64,000 nt of DNA from contig NZ_JADHDV010000005.1 in assembly GCF_016820515.1 (NCBI RefSeq), positions 124,001-188,000 of the forward strand. The letters are read 5' to 3'. The notes beneath the pieces are model-generated. The model did not search any database, had not been told where the DNA came from, and was given only the letters and a program-made list of their open reading frames with translations. The DNA is from Pseudoxanthomonas beigongshangi (GTDB lineage Bacteria > Pseudomonadota > Gammaproteobacteria > Xanthomonadales > Xanthomonadaceae). The translations under genes were made by a program, and so were the position numbers. Of the stretch, positions 25,552-34,495 are shown piece by piece. Positions within the stretch are counted from its first letter, which is position 1. Each line of letters starts with the position of its first letter.

Positions 25552-27696
25552 TCAGTTCGCGGGCATCAGCCGGTCAATCAGGAAACTCATCCGCAGCGCC
25601 ATCAGTTCCGGATTGCGCAGGGCATCGCTGACCCCATGTCCACCTTCCTCGTCCTCGTAGAAGTAGGTGGTGGCGCCGGCATCGGCCAGCCGGTGGGCGA
25701 GCTTGCGCGCATGGCCGGGACCGACCCGGTTGTCCTCGGTCGAGATGGTGACCAGGAACGGCGGATAGCGCGTGCCCGGGCGGACATTCTGGTACGGCGA
25801 ATACTTGAGCATCGCGGCGAGCTGTTCCGGCACGTCGGGGTTGCCGTACTCGTTCATCCATGCCGCACCCATGCCCATGTGGCGCATCCGCACCAGATCG
25901 GTCAGCGGCACGTCGCTGACCACCGCCGCGAACAGGTCCGGCCGCTGCGTGCCCAGCGTCGCGGTGAGCAGGCCGCCGTTGGACATGCCGAAGATGCCGA
26001 TCCGGTCCGGCGCGGTGAAGCCGCTGCGGATCAGGTGCTCGGTGACGGCGATGAAATCGTCGTACGAGTTCTGCCGCTTCTCGCGGATCGCGGCGGTGTG
26101 CCAGGCCGCGCCGCGCTCGCCGCCACCGCGCATCGCCGGAATCGCCAGCGAACCGCCGCGTTCCAGCCACAGTTTCAGGGCCGGACCACCGACGATGGCG
26201 TCGAAGTAACCCGGACGCACCGAGATGCCGAAGGCGCCGTAGCCGGTCATCAGCAGCGGCTGGGGGCCGGGCTTGGGATGGCGCGGTTTCAGCAGGAAAT
26301 AGTCGACCGAGGTGCCGTCGCGCGAGGTGGCCGAACCGATTTCGGTGGTGAAACCGGCGCCGTCCATCAGCACCGGATCCTGGGCCAGCAGGCGCCGCGG
26401 CTCATCGTCGCGCAGCAGGTACTGGCTGCGGGGGGTGACGAAACCGGCGACCGAGATTGCCAGTTCGCGGCGGTCACGCTCGTCCGCGCGCAGGCTCACG
26501 GTGTCGCCGGCCGCCACGTCCAATACCTTGCGGGTGGTCCAGCGGCCATCGCCGTCGTCGTCGCGCGCGGCGACCACGCGCTGGCGCAAGTGCTGGTTGA
26601 TGATCAGGAACACTTCGTCGCGCGTGGCCGCCAGCCCGCCGAAGCCGGCATCGACAAACTCGTCCGCCGCCGGCACGTATACCGCCGACACGCGCTTGCC
26701 TTCCGGCGTGGCGGGATCCGCGTCATAGGCGATCACGGTTTCGGCGCGATACGGCTGGCCCTCGATGGTCGCGTCCTTGGCCAGTTGGACCACGATGTGG
26801 CGCGCGGAGGTCGCCAGCACGCCGAACGGCTTGATCGCCTGCGGCAGCGGCAACGTGCGGGACGCGCCGCTGGCATCGACCAGGCTGACTTCGAAGGTCG
26901 AATAGTCGATCGCGCGGGTCAGTACGGCCTGCACGCGGTCGGTTCCGACGGTGGTGGCCTGCACGATCGCATCGCCCGGCTGGCCCTGGAACGCCGGCTT
27001 CACGTCCGCCAGCGCCTGGCCGCGCTTCCACAGGCCGAACGCGGCCGGCCAGCCGGCCAGCGATTTCGGCTGATCGCCCAGCGTGTGGCCGACCAGCACT
27101 TGATCCGCGCTCATCCACTCGGCGAACGCGCGCGACTTGCCGACCCGGAAGCCGCCATCGACGAAGCGCGCGGTGGCGAGATCGAATTCGCGGATTTCCA
27201 CCTCGTCGCCACCACCGGGCGAGAGCCGCAGCAGGCAGCGCGCGTACTCCGGCGCCAGGCAACTGGAGCCGAAGCTGTAGACCTGCAGTTCGAACGGAAT
27301 GCCTTCGCGCTTGCGCAACTCGGCCACGTCCAGCACGATCTTCCACTCGCCGGCCACGCCTTGCGCGTCGCGTGCGGCGGTCTGCAGCAGGCCATAGGGA
27401 TGCGCGGCGTCGCGATACAGGCGCACCGCGCGTTCGCCCAGCAGGTACTGGTCCGGTTCGGCCGGCGCCTGCGCCAGCGCCGAGCCGAGTTCGCGGCTGA
27501 CGGTGGCATGCGAGGGTAGCGCGCCCAGGCGCGCGCGCGCCTGGGCGGTGGCCTGGCGGGCCCAGGCCAAGGCCTGGGCCCCGTGCGGATCTTCCAGCCA
27601 TTGCAGCGCGTCGGCATCGGCGGCGCGGGATGCCGCGGGCAGGCAAAGCGCGAGGCCCAGCGCGAGCGCGGGCAGCATTCGTTGCGTGAACGTCAT
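25552..27696 (-). CDS. secreted prolyl oligopeptidase, S9 family
   Basis: A 714-residue serine peptidase exported by signal peptide (MLPALALGLALCLPAASRA). The N-terminus LQWLEDPHGAQALAWARQATAQARARL is the prolyl-oligopeptidase start. A beta-propeller follows, then an alpha/beta-hydrolase domain. Catalytic serine sits in GIFGMSNGGLL, aspartate probably in TEDNRVGP and histidine in EEGGHGVSDAL. It cleaves after proline in short peptides. It is the last gene after two TonB receptors and lies 47 bases behind the second, so it is probably made in the periplasm to cut an imported peptide. Whether it acts like the lasso-peptide isopeptidase AtxE, which is in the same fold family, is open. Confidence 0.87.
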   Translation of the reverse strand: MTFTQRMLPALALGLALCLPAASRAADADALQWLEDPHGAQALAWARQATAQARARLGALPSHATVSRELGSALAQAPAEPDQYLLGERAVRLYRDAAHPYGLLQTAARDAQGVAGEWKIVLDVAELRKREGIPFELQVYSFGSSCLAPEYARCLLRLSPGGGDEVEIREFDLATARFVDGGFRVGKSRAFAEWMSADQVLVGHTLGDQPKSLAGWPAAFGLWKRGQALADVKPAFQGQPGDAIVQATTVGTDRVQAVLTRAIDYSTFEVSLVDASGASRTLPLPQAIKPFGVLATSARHIVVQLAKDATIEGQPYRAETVIAYDADPATPEGKRVSAVYVPAADEFVDAGFGGLAATRDEVFLIINQHLRQRVVAARDDDGDGRWTTRKVLDVAAGDTVSLRADERDRRELAISVAGFVTPRSQYLLRDDEPRRLLAQDPVLMDGAGFTTEIGSATSRDGTSVDYFLLKPRHPKPGPQPLLMTGYGAFGISVRPGYFDAIVGGPALKLWLERGGSLAIPAMRGGGERGAAWHTAAIREKRQNSYDDFIAVTEHLIRSGFTAPDRIGIFGMSNGGLLTATLGTQRPDLFAAVVSDVPLTDLVRMRHMGMGAAWMNEYGNPDVPEQLAAMLKYSPYQNVRPGTRYPPFLVTISTEDNRVGPGHARKLAHRLADAGATTYFYEDEEGGHGVSDALRNPELMALRMSFLIDRLMPAN

Positions 27697-27743
27697 GGGA
27701 TCGGATCTCCGGTGAGCGAGTGTGTGATGGGGAATGGGGCGCA

Positions 27744-29882
27744 TCAATAGTCGTAGCGGAACAACACGCCGAAGGTGCGCGGCTGCGGGCGATTGGATGC
27801 ACCGAGTCGGATCAGATTTCCGTCCGAATCGAACTCGCTCGCGCCGCGCGCGTTGATCGCGCCGTCCTCGTCGGTCAGGTTGTTGCCATACAGGTACACG
27901 CCCCAGCCGGCGGGCGATTCCAGGCCGATGCGCGCGCCGGCCAGGGTCAGGGCGTCGCCCGGCGTGCCGGCGGTCAGCGCGGTTTCGCGCGCGGAGTCGT
28001 GGTGCACGTTGACCGAGGCCACGCCGCGCAGGTTCGCGCCGACGTCCCAGTTGTAGGCGGCCGAGGCATTCAGGCTGGTTTTGGGTACGTTGTAGACCGC
28101 GGTGCCGCGATGCAACGGCGTGCCGGGCACGTCGGCCGAGTAGGTCGCATCGACCCAACTGCCTCCGAACTGCAGGGTCAACGCGCGGACCGGGTTGTAG
28201 GTCACGCTCAGTTCGACACCCTTGTTGCGGGTGCCGTCGGAGTTGGTCAGGCCGTTGATCTCCGGCGTGATCGGCACGCGCACCGCGACGCCCTCCCAGT
28301 CGCTGTAGAAGACCGCGCCTTCCAGCAGCAACTTGCCATCGGCCAGCACCGACTTGGCGCCCAGTTCGTAGGTCCAGATCGAGTCGGCGGAGATCTGCGA
28401 GGGCAGGTCCACACCGTACTGTTCGGCCAGCTTGATGGATCCGATCGGCTGCAACTGTCCGGAACGGAATCCGCGCGCGGCCGAGGCATAGAAGGTAGTG
28501 CTGTCCGACGGCTTGTAGGACAGGCTCAAGCGCGGATTCCAGCTGTCGAAGGTGGCGTTGAGCGTGGACACGCTGCCATCGGAAGCCGCGTCGGCGGCGT
28601 CCACCTTGTCCTTGAAGTAGCGCAGGCCGGCGGTCACCGCCCAGGCCGGATTGGGCAGCTTGAGCGTGGCCTCGCCGAAGATCGCGTGGGCGTCGTTGGT
28701 CTGGCGCGAGTTGCTGGTCACGATGCCGGGAATGTCCAGCACATCCGCGCGTTCGGCCTTGCGCAGGTAATAGCCGACCGTCCAGTCCAGCCGGTGCTCG
28801 CCGGTCGAGGCCCAGCGCAGTTCGTGGGTGCGCACGCCGATGTCGATCGCCGCGTCCAGCGGAATGCCTGCCGCCAGCTCGCCGGTCTGCGGATAGCTGA
28901 GGTTGCCGTCGGAGAAGGTGTAGACGATCTGCGAGGCGTCCAGTTCGTAGGTGCTGGTCAGGCTGGCCGAGTCCCATTCGTTGTGGCTGGCCAGGAACGA
29001 GTTGTTGGTGCCGTCGTCGTAGGCGCTGTTGCTGGCGGCCTCGGAATCGGAGCGGTACTTCCAGTAGGCGAGATCGATGTTCCAGCGCTCGGTCGGTGCG
29101 AAGCGGACCTTGGCGCGCCAGGTGCGGATGTCGTTGTCGTTGACGTTCTTCGCGCCGGTGTTGGTGTTGTCGATCCAGCCGGGCGTGCGCTCGTCGGTGA
29201 TGGCCAGGCGCAGGGCCAGGCGATCGTCCACCAGCGGGATGTTCACGTAGGCCTTGGCGCCGCGGCCATCGCCGCCGCCGCTCACGCGCGAACCATCCAG
29301 TTCCACCCCGGCGCCGAAACGGTTGAATTCCGGCTTGCGGGTGAGGATGCGCACTGTGCCGCCCATCGATCCCTCGCCGAACAGCGTGCCCTGCGGACCC
29401 TTGAGGATTTCCACCCGGTCGATGTCGAAGGATCGCGTGTCCGGATACCAGGGCACGGTCACGCCGGTGAACGGCGTCTCGTCGACGTAGTAACCATTGT
29501 CGTTGCCGCCCAGCGAACTGGAAACGCCACGGATCTGCACCTGGGTGAAGGCACCGCCGGTGTCGATGGAGGAAGCGCCAGGGGTGATGTTGATGACGTC
29601 CACCACGTTGCGCAGGCCCATCGCATCGATCTGCTCGCCGGTCACCGCGGTGATGGCAATCGGCACGTCGATCTGGCGCTCGTCGCGCTTGCGCGCGGTG
29701 ACCGTGACCGCGCCCAGATCGACGGCATCGGAGGCTTGCGCCGACGCCTGCCCATCGGGCGTTGCGGTGGCCTGCTGGGCATGGACAGGCGCGCCGATCA
29801 GCGACAGCAGGATCGCGGCGGCCAGATGGTTGCGGATCGGAGAAACGGGACGCGACGTGACACGTGGCTTCGTGGACGACAT
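27744..29882 (-). CDS. TonB-dependent receptor without STN domain
   Basis: A 712-residue outer-membrane receptor with a long signal peptide ending VHAQQATA. A TonB-box-like region lies at residues 54-62 (VDLGAVTVTARKRDE) and the plug at about 70-185, containing VQIRGVSSSLGGNDNGYYVDETPFTGVTVPWYPDTRSFDIDRVEILKGPQGTLFGEGSMGGTVRILT. A barrel ending with RTFGVLFRYDY follows. The plug wording is almost the same as in the STN receptor at 30019-32349, including the SSLGGNDNGYY stretch. The two are duplicates that differ mainly in whether they carry STN and in barrel loops. An ECF-type promoter match precedes it, and the prolyl oligopeptidase gene follows. Confidence 0.9.
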   Translation of the reverse strand: MSSTKPRVTSRPVSPIRNHLAAAILLSLIGAPVHAQQATATPDGQASAQASDAVDLGAVTVTARKRDERQIDVPIAITAVTGEQIDAMGLRNVVDVINITPGASSIDTGGAFTQVQIRGVSSSLGGNDNGYYVDETPFTGVTVPWYPDTRSFDIDRVEILKGPQGTLFGEGSMGGTVRILTRKPEFNRFGAGVELDGSRVSGGGDGRGAKAYVNIPLVDDRLALRLAITDERTPGWIDNTNTGAKNVNDNDIRTWRAKVRFAPTERWNIDLAYWKYRSDSEAASNSAYDDGTNNSFLASHNEWDSASLTSTYELDASQIVYTFSDGNLSYPQTGELAAGIPLDAAIDIGVRTHELRWASTGEHRLDWTVGYYLRKAERADVLDIPGIVTSNSRQTNDAHAIFGEATLKLPNPAWAVTAGLRYFKDKVDAADAASDGSVSTLNATFDSWNPRLSLSYKPSDSTTFYASAARGFRSGQLQPIGSIKLAEQYGVDLPSQISADSIWTYELGAKSVLADGKLLLEGAVFYSDWEGVAVRVPITPEINGLTNSDGTRNKGVELSVTYNPVRALTLQFGGSWVDATYSADVPGTPLHRGTAVYNVPKTSLNASAAYNWDVGANLRGVASVNVHHDSARETALTAGTPGDALTLAGARIGLESPAGWGVYLYGNNLTDEDGAINARGASEFDSDGNLIRLGASNRPQPRTFGVLFRYDY

Positions 29883-29961
29883 GGATGGACTCCGGTTGAT
29901 GACGGTCGGAAGGCCGGCATGCGCGGATATCCCCCCGCGCCCGCCGGTCACTCGATGCCAT

Positions 29962-29989
29962 GACGAACCGGTGCAACAAAAGTGAAATG
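29962..29989 (-). promoter_or_regulatory. ECF-sigma promoter before the second receptor
   Basis: Minus-strand CATTTCACTTT and, after a further 11 bases, TTCGTC make a 28-base site whose two ends and spacing match the site upstream of the sigma-factor gene (34074-34101). In ECF promoters the second block is the -10 (CGTC). The ATG of the receptor is about 80 bases downstream. Confidence 0.75.
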
Positions 29990-30018
29990 GGCACGGCGCG
30001 CAGGCGCCGGCGGCAGGA

Positions 30019-32349
30019 TCAGAAGCGGTAGTGCAGTTCCATGCCGTAGCTGCGAGGACGCAGGCGGGTGGCATTGCCGTACGGGGCGCGGCCATCCACC
30101 GCGCCCTGTTCGTCGAGCAGGTTGTCCGCGTACAGATAGCTGCTCCATCCGCGCGCGGACTCCAGGCCCAGGCGCAGGCCCAGATCCAGGATCGCGTCGC
30201 CTTCGTCGCCTTCGACCAGGCCGGTCTGGCGGCGCGAGTGGTAGCTGGCGCGGCTGGCCGCGGTCAGGTTCATGTCCGGTCCAACCGGCCAGGCATAGGT
30301 GGCGGTGCCCGAGAGACTGGTGCGGGGCACGTTGTAGATCTGGGTGCCACGGCGCAGCGGCGTGCCCGGCACGTCGGCGGCATAGTGGGCGTCCAGCCAG
30401 GTCGCGCCCAATTCCAGCCGCAGTTGCGCCGCGGGCGCGTAGCTCATCCCCAGTTCCACGCCCCGCACGATCGCGCCGTTCGAATTGATCAACCCGTTGT
30501 GGGTGCCGTCGATCGGAACCCGCACCGGCAGATCATGCCAACGGGTGTGGAACGCAGCGCCCTGCACCAGCAGGCGGCCACCGGCGGTGATCTGCTTGAG
30601 TCCGATTTCGTAGGACACCAGCGAATCGGGTGGCAGCGTGGAGGGCAGGGTGATCCCGGCGGCGAGCGCGGCGGCCTGCGAGTCGGCCGGCTGCAACTGA
30701 CCCGAGCGGAATCCGCCGGCGACGCTGGCATAAACCGTGCGTTGATCCGAGAACCGCCGGTTGACGCTCATCCGCGGCGTGAGCCGATGGAAGGTCGAGC
30801 GCAGGCGCGTGTCGCGTGTCGAGGACAGTGCCGTTCCGTTGACCTCGTCGGTGAAGTAGCGCAATCCGGCGGTGGTCGACCAGGCGGAATCCCGGGGTGT
30901 CAGCGTGAGTTCGCCGAACAATGCGTCCGCACGGTTGGACTGCCGGGCCACCGCGTATTCGCCATCGACGAACAGCGCATCGCGACGCAGTGCTTCGCGA
31001 TGCGAATAGCCGACGATCCACTCCAGCGGGCCGGCACCGTGCGAGCTCCAGCGCAGCTCCGTGCTGTCCACGTCGATGTCGAGGGTTCCCCGGAGCGTGG
31101 ACGTCGGCGTGAGCATCCCGTCGATCACGTATTCGAGCCGGGCATCCGACACCACCAGCAACAGCCGCGAGGCGGGCAGTTCCAGGCTGCTGTTGATGCT
31201 GTTGGCGCGCCAGCGGGACCGCGTGTCCTGATAGGCGTTGGTCTGCAGGACATCGGTGGCCGCGTAGCCGCCGCCCTCGGCAAGGGTGGTGGAACCGATG
31301 TGGCTGAAATCGGTCATCCAGGTGTCGCTGGCCGACCAGCGCAGGCGCGCGCGCCGGGTGGTGACGCGCTGCGGATTGATGTCGCGCCCGCCGTCGGGCG
31401 TGTCCACCCAGCCGGCCAGCGTTTCGCGGGTGGCGACCAGGCGCAGGCCGAGCCTGTCCGGCACCAGCGGCAGGTTGGCCATCGCCTTACCCATGCCGCC
31501 GTCGGCGCCGCCTTCGGTGCTGGACGCTCCCACTTGCACAGCGGCGGAAAACCGATCCAGTTCCGGCGCGCGGGTGAGGATGCGCACGGTGCCGCCCATC
31601 GAGCCTTCGCCGAACAGCGTGCCCTGTGGGCCCTTCAACACTTCCACCCGTTCCAGATCGAACGCGCGCGTGTCCGGATGCCACGGCACGGTGACGCCGG
31701 TGAAGGGAATGTCGTCCAGGTAGTAGCCGTTGTCGTTGCCGCCCAATGAGCTGGAGATGCCGCGGATCTGCACCTGGGTGAAGGCGGCGCCGGCGTCGAC
31801 CGCGGCCACGCCGGGCGTCAGCCGCAGTACGTCGGTGGCGTTCTGCAGGCCCAGCGCCTCGATGCGTTCACCCGCGTGCACCGACAATCCCATCGGCACG
31901 TCCATCCAGCGCTCGTCGCGCTTGCGCGCCGACACCACCAGCGGCGCCAGGGTACGGGTGGGCGCGACCAGCGCGATCGGCTGCGGCGCGGGTTGTTCCG
32001 CGCGTGCCGGTGCGCGCGGCGACACGGTGATCACCCCGCCTTCCACGCTGAAAGCGTAGCCACTGCCTTCCAGCAGGCGTTCCAGCGCCGCCTCCACCGT
32101 CATTACCCCGCTGACCCCGGGGCTGCGGCGCGCGCCACCCAGATCACCGACGGCCGCCAGCGGCAGGCCGGCTTGCTGTGAAAAGCTCAGCAGGGCCTCG
32201 TCCAGCGGTTGCGCGGGAATACGGAAGGCCACGCGTGGCGAGGGCGCCGCCCACGCCGACAGGCAGAAGCCCAGCCACAGCAGCGCCAGTCCGCCCCGCC
32301 GCCGCCAGCCGGAAAGCTCCGTCCACCACGCCGGCGCCGGAGGGCGCAT
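30019..32349 (-). CDS. TonB-dependent receptor with N-terminal STN signalling domain
   Basis: A 776-residue FecA-type receptor. Signal peptide LALLWLGFCLSAWA is followed by an STN domain at about residues 38-105: RVAFRIPAQPLDEALLSFSQQAGLPLAAVGDLGGARRSPGVSGVMTVEAALERLLEGSGYAFSVEGGVITV. Plug and barrel come next (GISSSLGGNDNGYYLDDIPFTGVTVPW, VEVLKGPQGTLFGEGSMGGTVRILT), ending RSYGMELHYRF. STN passes the loaded state through TonB/ExbBD to the inner-membrane FecR. ATG 32349 is chosen because it starts a proper signal; a TTG at 32385 would extend it. It is third in the sigma/anti-sigma operon. Iron source is the classical substrate, but the presence of a prolyl oligopeptidase nearby makes a peptide or peptide-siderophore plausible. 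Confidence 0.9.
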   Translation of the reverse strand: MRPPAPAWWTELSGWRRRGGLALLWLGFCLSAWAAPSPRVAFRIPAQPLDEALLSFSQQAGLPLAAVGDLGGARRSPGVSGVMTVEAALERLLEGSGYAFSVEGGVITVSPRAPARAEQPAPQPIALVAPTRTLAPLVVSARKRDERWMDVPMGLSVHAGERIEALGLQNATDVLRLTPGVAAVDAGAAFTQVQIRGISSSLGGNDNGYYLDDIPFTGVTVPWHPDTRAFDLERVEVLKGPQGTLFGEGSMGGTVRILTRAPELDRFSAAVQVGASSTEGGADGGMGKAMANLPLVPDRLGLRLVATRETLAGWVDTPDGGRDINPQRVTTRRARLRWSASDTWMTDFSHIGSTTLAEGGGYAATDVLQTNAYQDTRSRWRANSINSSLELPASRLLLVVSDARLEYVIDGMLTPTSTLRGTLDIDVDSTELRWSSHGAGPLEWIVGYSHREALRRDALFVDGEYAVARQSNRADALFGELTLTPRDSAWSTTAGLRYFTDEVNGTALSSTRDTRLRSTFHRLTPRMSVNRRFSDQRTVYASVAGGFRSGQLQPADSQAAALAAGITLPSTLPPDSLVSYEIGLKQITAGGRLLVQGAAFHTRWHDLPVRVPIDGTHNGLINSNGAIVRGVELGMSYAPAAQLRLELGATWLDAHYAADVPGTPLRRGTQIYNVPRTSLSGTATYAWPVGPDMNLTAASRASYHSRRQTGLVEGDEGDAILDLGLRLGLESARGWSSYLYADNLLDEQGAVDGRAPYGNATRLRPRSYGMELHYRF

Positions 32350-32400
32350 GCAATGGCGGACGGTGGCGGCAACGGCGGCTGGCAAGGACTGTGTTCCGGA

Positions 32401-33492
32401 TCAGGGAGCGCCGTCTCCGGGAGGCACCGCGGGACGCTTCACCGGATTGTTCTGCGGTTCGTCGCTGGACAGCAAGATCTCGCCTTCGCTGCGCCGGACG
32501 TCCAGGTGCAGCGCCTTGGCCAGGCCGTCGATCCAGCGGTCGATGCTGGCAACCTCCCAGCGCCCGGTGACCTTGAGTTGCCCCAGGGCGGGATCCTGCA
32601 GGCGGATCGGGACGCGCGAATATCGGTTGAGATCGGTGATCACGCTGTCCAGCGGTTCGCCCTGGTAGACCACGGCGCCTTGCCGCCACGCAGTGGCGAG
32701 CGGCGCGTTGACGGCCTGCGGGGGCTGCAGGCCATTGGCGAGGCTGTAGCGGATCCGCTGGTTGCCGGTGGCCAGGTAGCGGCGAACATGCCCGTCCCCG
32801 GCTGCGCTGACCTGGACGCGGCCTTCGTCGACCACCACCGTCACTTCGCGATCGCCATGTTCGGCCACGCTGAAGCGGGTACCCAGCGCCTGGCTGAGGA
32901 CGCCTTTGGCATCGACCACGAACGGCCGATCAGGCGCGTGCGCGACCTGGAAGTAAGCGCGGCCGTTGCGCAGTTCGATGTCGCGCCGGTCAGGGTGGTA
33001 GCGGACGCTGACTTCGGACGCCGCATCCAGTTCCAGGATCGAACCGTCGGCGAGGGTGATCTGGCGGCGTTCGCCGATGCCGGTGGCGAAGGACTGCGAC
33101 GGGTCTTCCGGTGCACCGCGCGGGATCAGGAACCAGGCGAGCGTCACGGCCAACGCCACGCAGGCGGCGCTGGCCCATGCCCAGCCGCGACGCGAGCGGC
33201 GACGCAAGGGCCGGGCCGGCGCCGTGACGGGAGGCGCGGACTGGGACGGGGAGGTCGCGGGCTGGACGCTGCGCGCGGCCCGCGCGCGCAACACGGTGTC
33301 CGAATCCAGCGTTCCCGCCGCTTCCCACAACGCGGCCAGATCGTCGAAGGCCGCGGCGTTGGCCGGCGAGGCCATCCAGTCGCACCAGGCTTCCAGTTCC
33401 TTCGACGGCACATCCTCTTCCTGCATGCGAAGCAGCCAGTGGCCGGCCTCGCGCAGGGCCGTCTTGCGCGGCTCCGTGGATGTCGGGTTCAT
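32401..33492 (-). CDS. fecR: FecR-like sigma regulator (anti-sigma)
   Basis: A 363-residue inner-membrane protein. The cytoplasmic part (residues 1-95) starts with a FecR-type DUF4880 domain (REAGHWLLRMQEEDVPSKELEAWCDWMASPANAAAFDDLAALWEAA). One membrane helix at about 103-123 follows (WASAACVALAVTLAWFLIP). A periplasmic FecR domain comes next (GERRQITLADGSILELDAASEVSVRYHPDRRDIELRNGRAYFQVAHAPDRPFVVDAKG), then a C-terminal STN-like/DUF4974 part (PLDSVITDLNRYSRVPIRLQDPALGQLKVTGRW). It is expected to receive the signal from the STN receptor and control the sigma factor it overlaps by 4 bases. Confidence 0.92.
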   Translation of the reverse strand: MNPTSTEPRKTALREAGHWLLRMQEEDVPSKELEAWCDWMASPANAAAFDDLAALWEAAGTLDSDTVLRARAARSVQPATSPSQSAPPVTAPARPLRRRSRRGWAWASAACVALAVTLAWFLIPRGAPEDPSQSFATGIGERRQITLADGSILELDAASEVSVRYHPDRRDIELRNGRAYFQVAHAPDRPFVVDAKGVLSQALGTRFSVAEHGDREVTVVVDEGRVQVSAAGDGHVRRYLATGNQRIRYSLANGLQPPQAVNAPLATAWRQGAVVYQGEPLDSVITDLNRYSRVPIRLQDPALGQLKVTGRWEVASIDRWIDGLAKALHLDVRRSEGEILLSSDEPQNNPVKRPAVPPGDGAP

Positions 33493-34064
33493 GATTGTTC
33501 TTCCTCCCACTCGTCCGTGATGCCGTCCAGGCGTTCCTGGCAGTACGTCAGTGCGCGCGCCACATGGATGCGGACCATGCGCTCGGTCAGGCCCAGTACG
33601 CCTGCCGCATCGGCAAAGCTCAATTGTTGCACCCTCACCAGCCGGAAGGCCTCGGCGCAGTTGTACGGCAGCTCCGCCAGCAGGGCGGGCAGCCGTTCCA
33701 CCAGTTGCGCCGCGTTGGCGGAGCGTTCCGGACTGGTGCCCGGATCCGGCCACAGGTCCACGCCGTCCGGCGCGGGCTGCTCGGTATGGGCGCGGCGGCG
33801 CAGCAGGTCGGTTGCCAGGTTCTGCGCGATCCGGAACAGGTAGGCCCGGTGGAAACTGATGGTGGTTTCGTTGCCCAGGTTCAGCAGCTTGGCATAGGCC
33901 TCCTGCGCGACCTCCCAGGCGTCGTCGTAGGAGCCCAGCCGCAACTGCAGCATGCGCACCAGCGACTGGTTGAAGTCGCGGACCAGATCCTCGGCGGAGG
34001 CGCGCGCGCCGGCCCCGTCGGGGACCGGTGCGCCGGGAGGCAACTTGTTTCTGGATTCAGCCAT
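33489..34064 (-). CDS. fecI: ECF sigma factor, FecI type
   Basis: A 191-residue RNA polymerase sigma factor. Region 2 is EDLVRDFNQSLVRMLQLRLGSYDDAWEVAQEAYAKLLNL plus HRAYLFRIAQNLATDLLRRRAHTE. Region 4 is LPALLAELPYNCAEAFRLVRVQQLSFADAAGVLGLTERMVRIHVARALTYCQERL, a FecI-like region-4 HTH. No anti-sigma or ECF41-like C-tail is present. Its stop overlaps the fecR start (ATGA). The promoter-like site at 34074-34101 ends about 9 bases before the chosen ATG, so the sigma gene may be driven by its own factor and the mRNA may be almost leaderless. Confidence 0.9.
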   Translation of the reverse strand: MAESRNKLPPGAPVPDGAGARASAEDLVRDFNQSLVRMLQLRLGSYDDAWEVAQEAYAKLLNLGNETTISFHRAYLFRIAQNLATDLLRRRAHTEQPAPDGVDLWPDPGTSPERSANAAQLVERLPALLAELPYNCAEAFRLVRVQQLSFADAAGVLGLTERMVRIHVARALTYCQERLDGITDEWEEEQS

Positions 34065-34073
34065 GCCGGTAGA

Positions 34074-34101
34074 GACGAAGCGGGGAGTCGAAAGTGAAAT
34101 G
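34074..34101 (-). promoter_or_regulatory. ECF-sigma promoter before fecI
   Basis: Minus-strand CATTTCACTTT, 11 bases, TTCGTC. The first 11 and last 6 of the 28 bases are identical to the site at 29962-29989. Equal spacing and identical outer blocks with an unconserved middle are what a -35/-10 pair shows. Autoregulation of fecI is the simple reading. Confidence 0.75.
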
Positions 34102-34495
34102 CCCGGTCCTGGCGGCTGTCCCGGCCCGGCCGCACGAGGCCGGGACAAGCATAGCGGGTGGTCGCGGGCCGGCGCCGTTCACGTACCCGCGGTCCTGGTC
34201 CCGGGTGATGGCGCATGGCGGTTCCGGAGGCGGGTTGACCGGCGGTGATGGTGGAAGCGGAGGTTTCCCCGCCACGGCATCGATGCATCGCGCACCAACG
34301 GTGGCATCGGGATCGGAAAGCAGCGAAGGTCGCCGGGATTCCGCGCCGGCGCCCGCGCGGCGGTGTGTGACGCATCCTGCACATCCCTGAATGCAGCCAT
34401 CCGCCAACTTGGGGCATGGTTAACAGAAGCCGCGTGCGGGAATGTCTACGGTGTCGGCGCGGTCTTCCGCCGCGAACATCATGGAGATGATTGTT
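34102..34495. other. 394-base gap upstream of fecI
   Basis: Between the ECF promoter and the small secreted protein gene. It is GC-rich and non-coding by my reading: no convincing signal peptide, domain or ribosome site in any frame. GGAGA at 34484-34488 belongs to the downstream gene. I see no RNA motif I recognise. Confidence 0.4.

Noticed and set aside
25492-29963. Long plus-strand open frames (25492-27519 and 27720-29963) antisense to the oligopeptidase and second receptor
   Set aside because: Their translations are Arg/Gly/Ala/Gln-rich without any domain and simply mirror GC-rich coding on the minus strand.
25552-34064. A complete lasso peptide biosynthesis cluster
   Set aside because: No lasso cyclase, leader peptidase or precursor gene is in this window; only the receptor, sigma and peptidase type genes resemble the uptake side.
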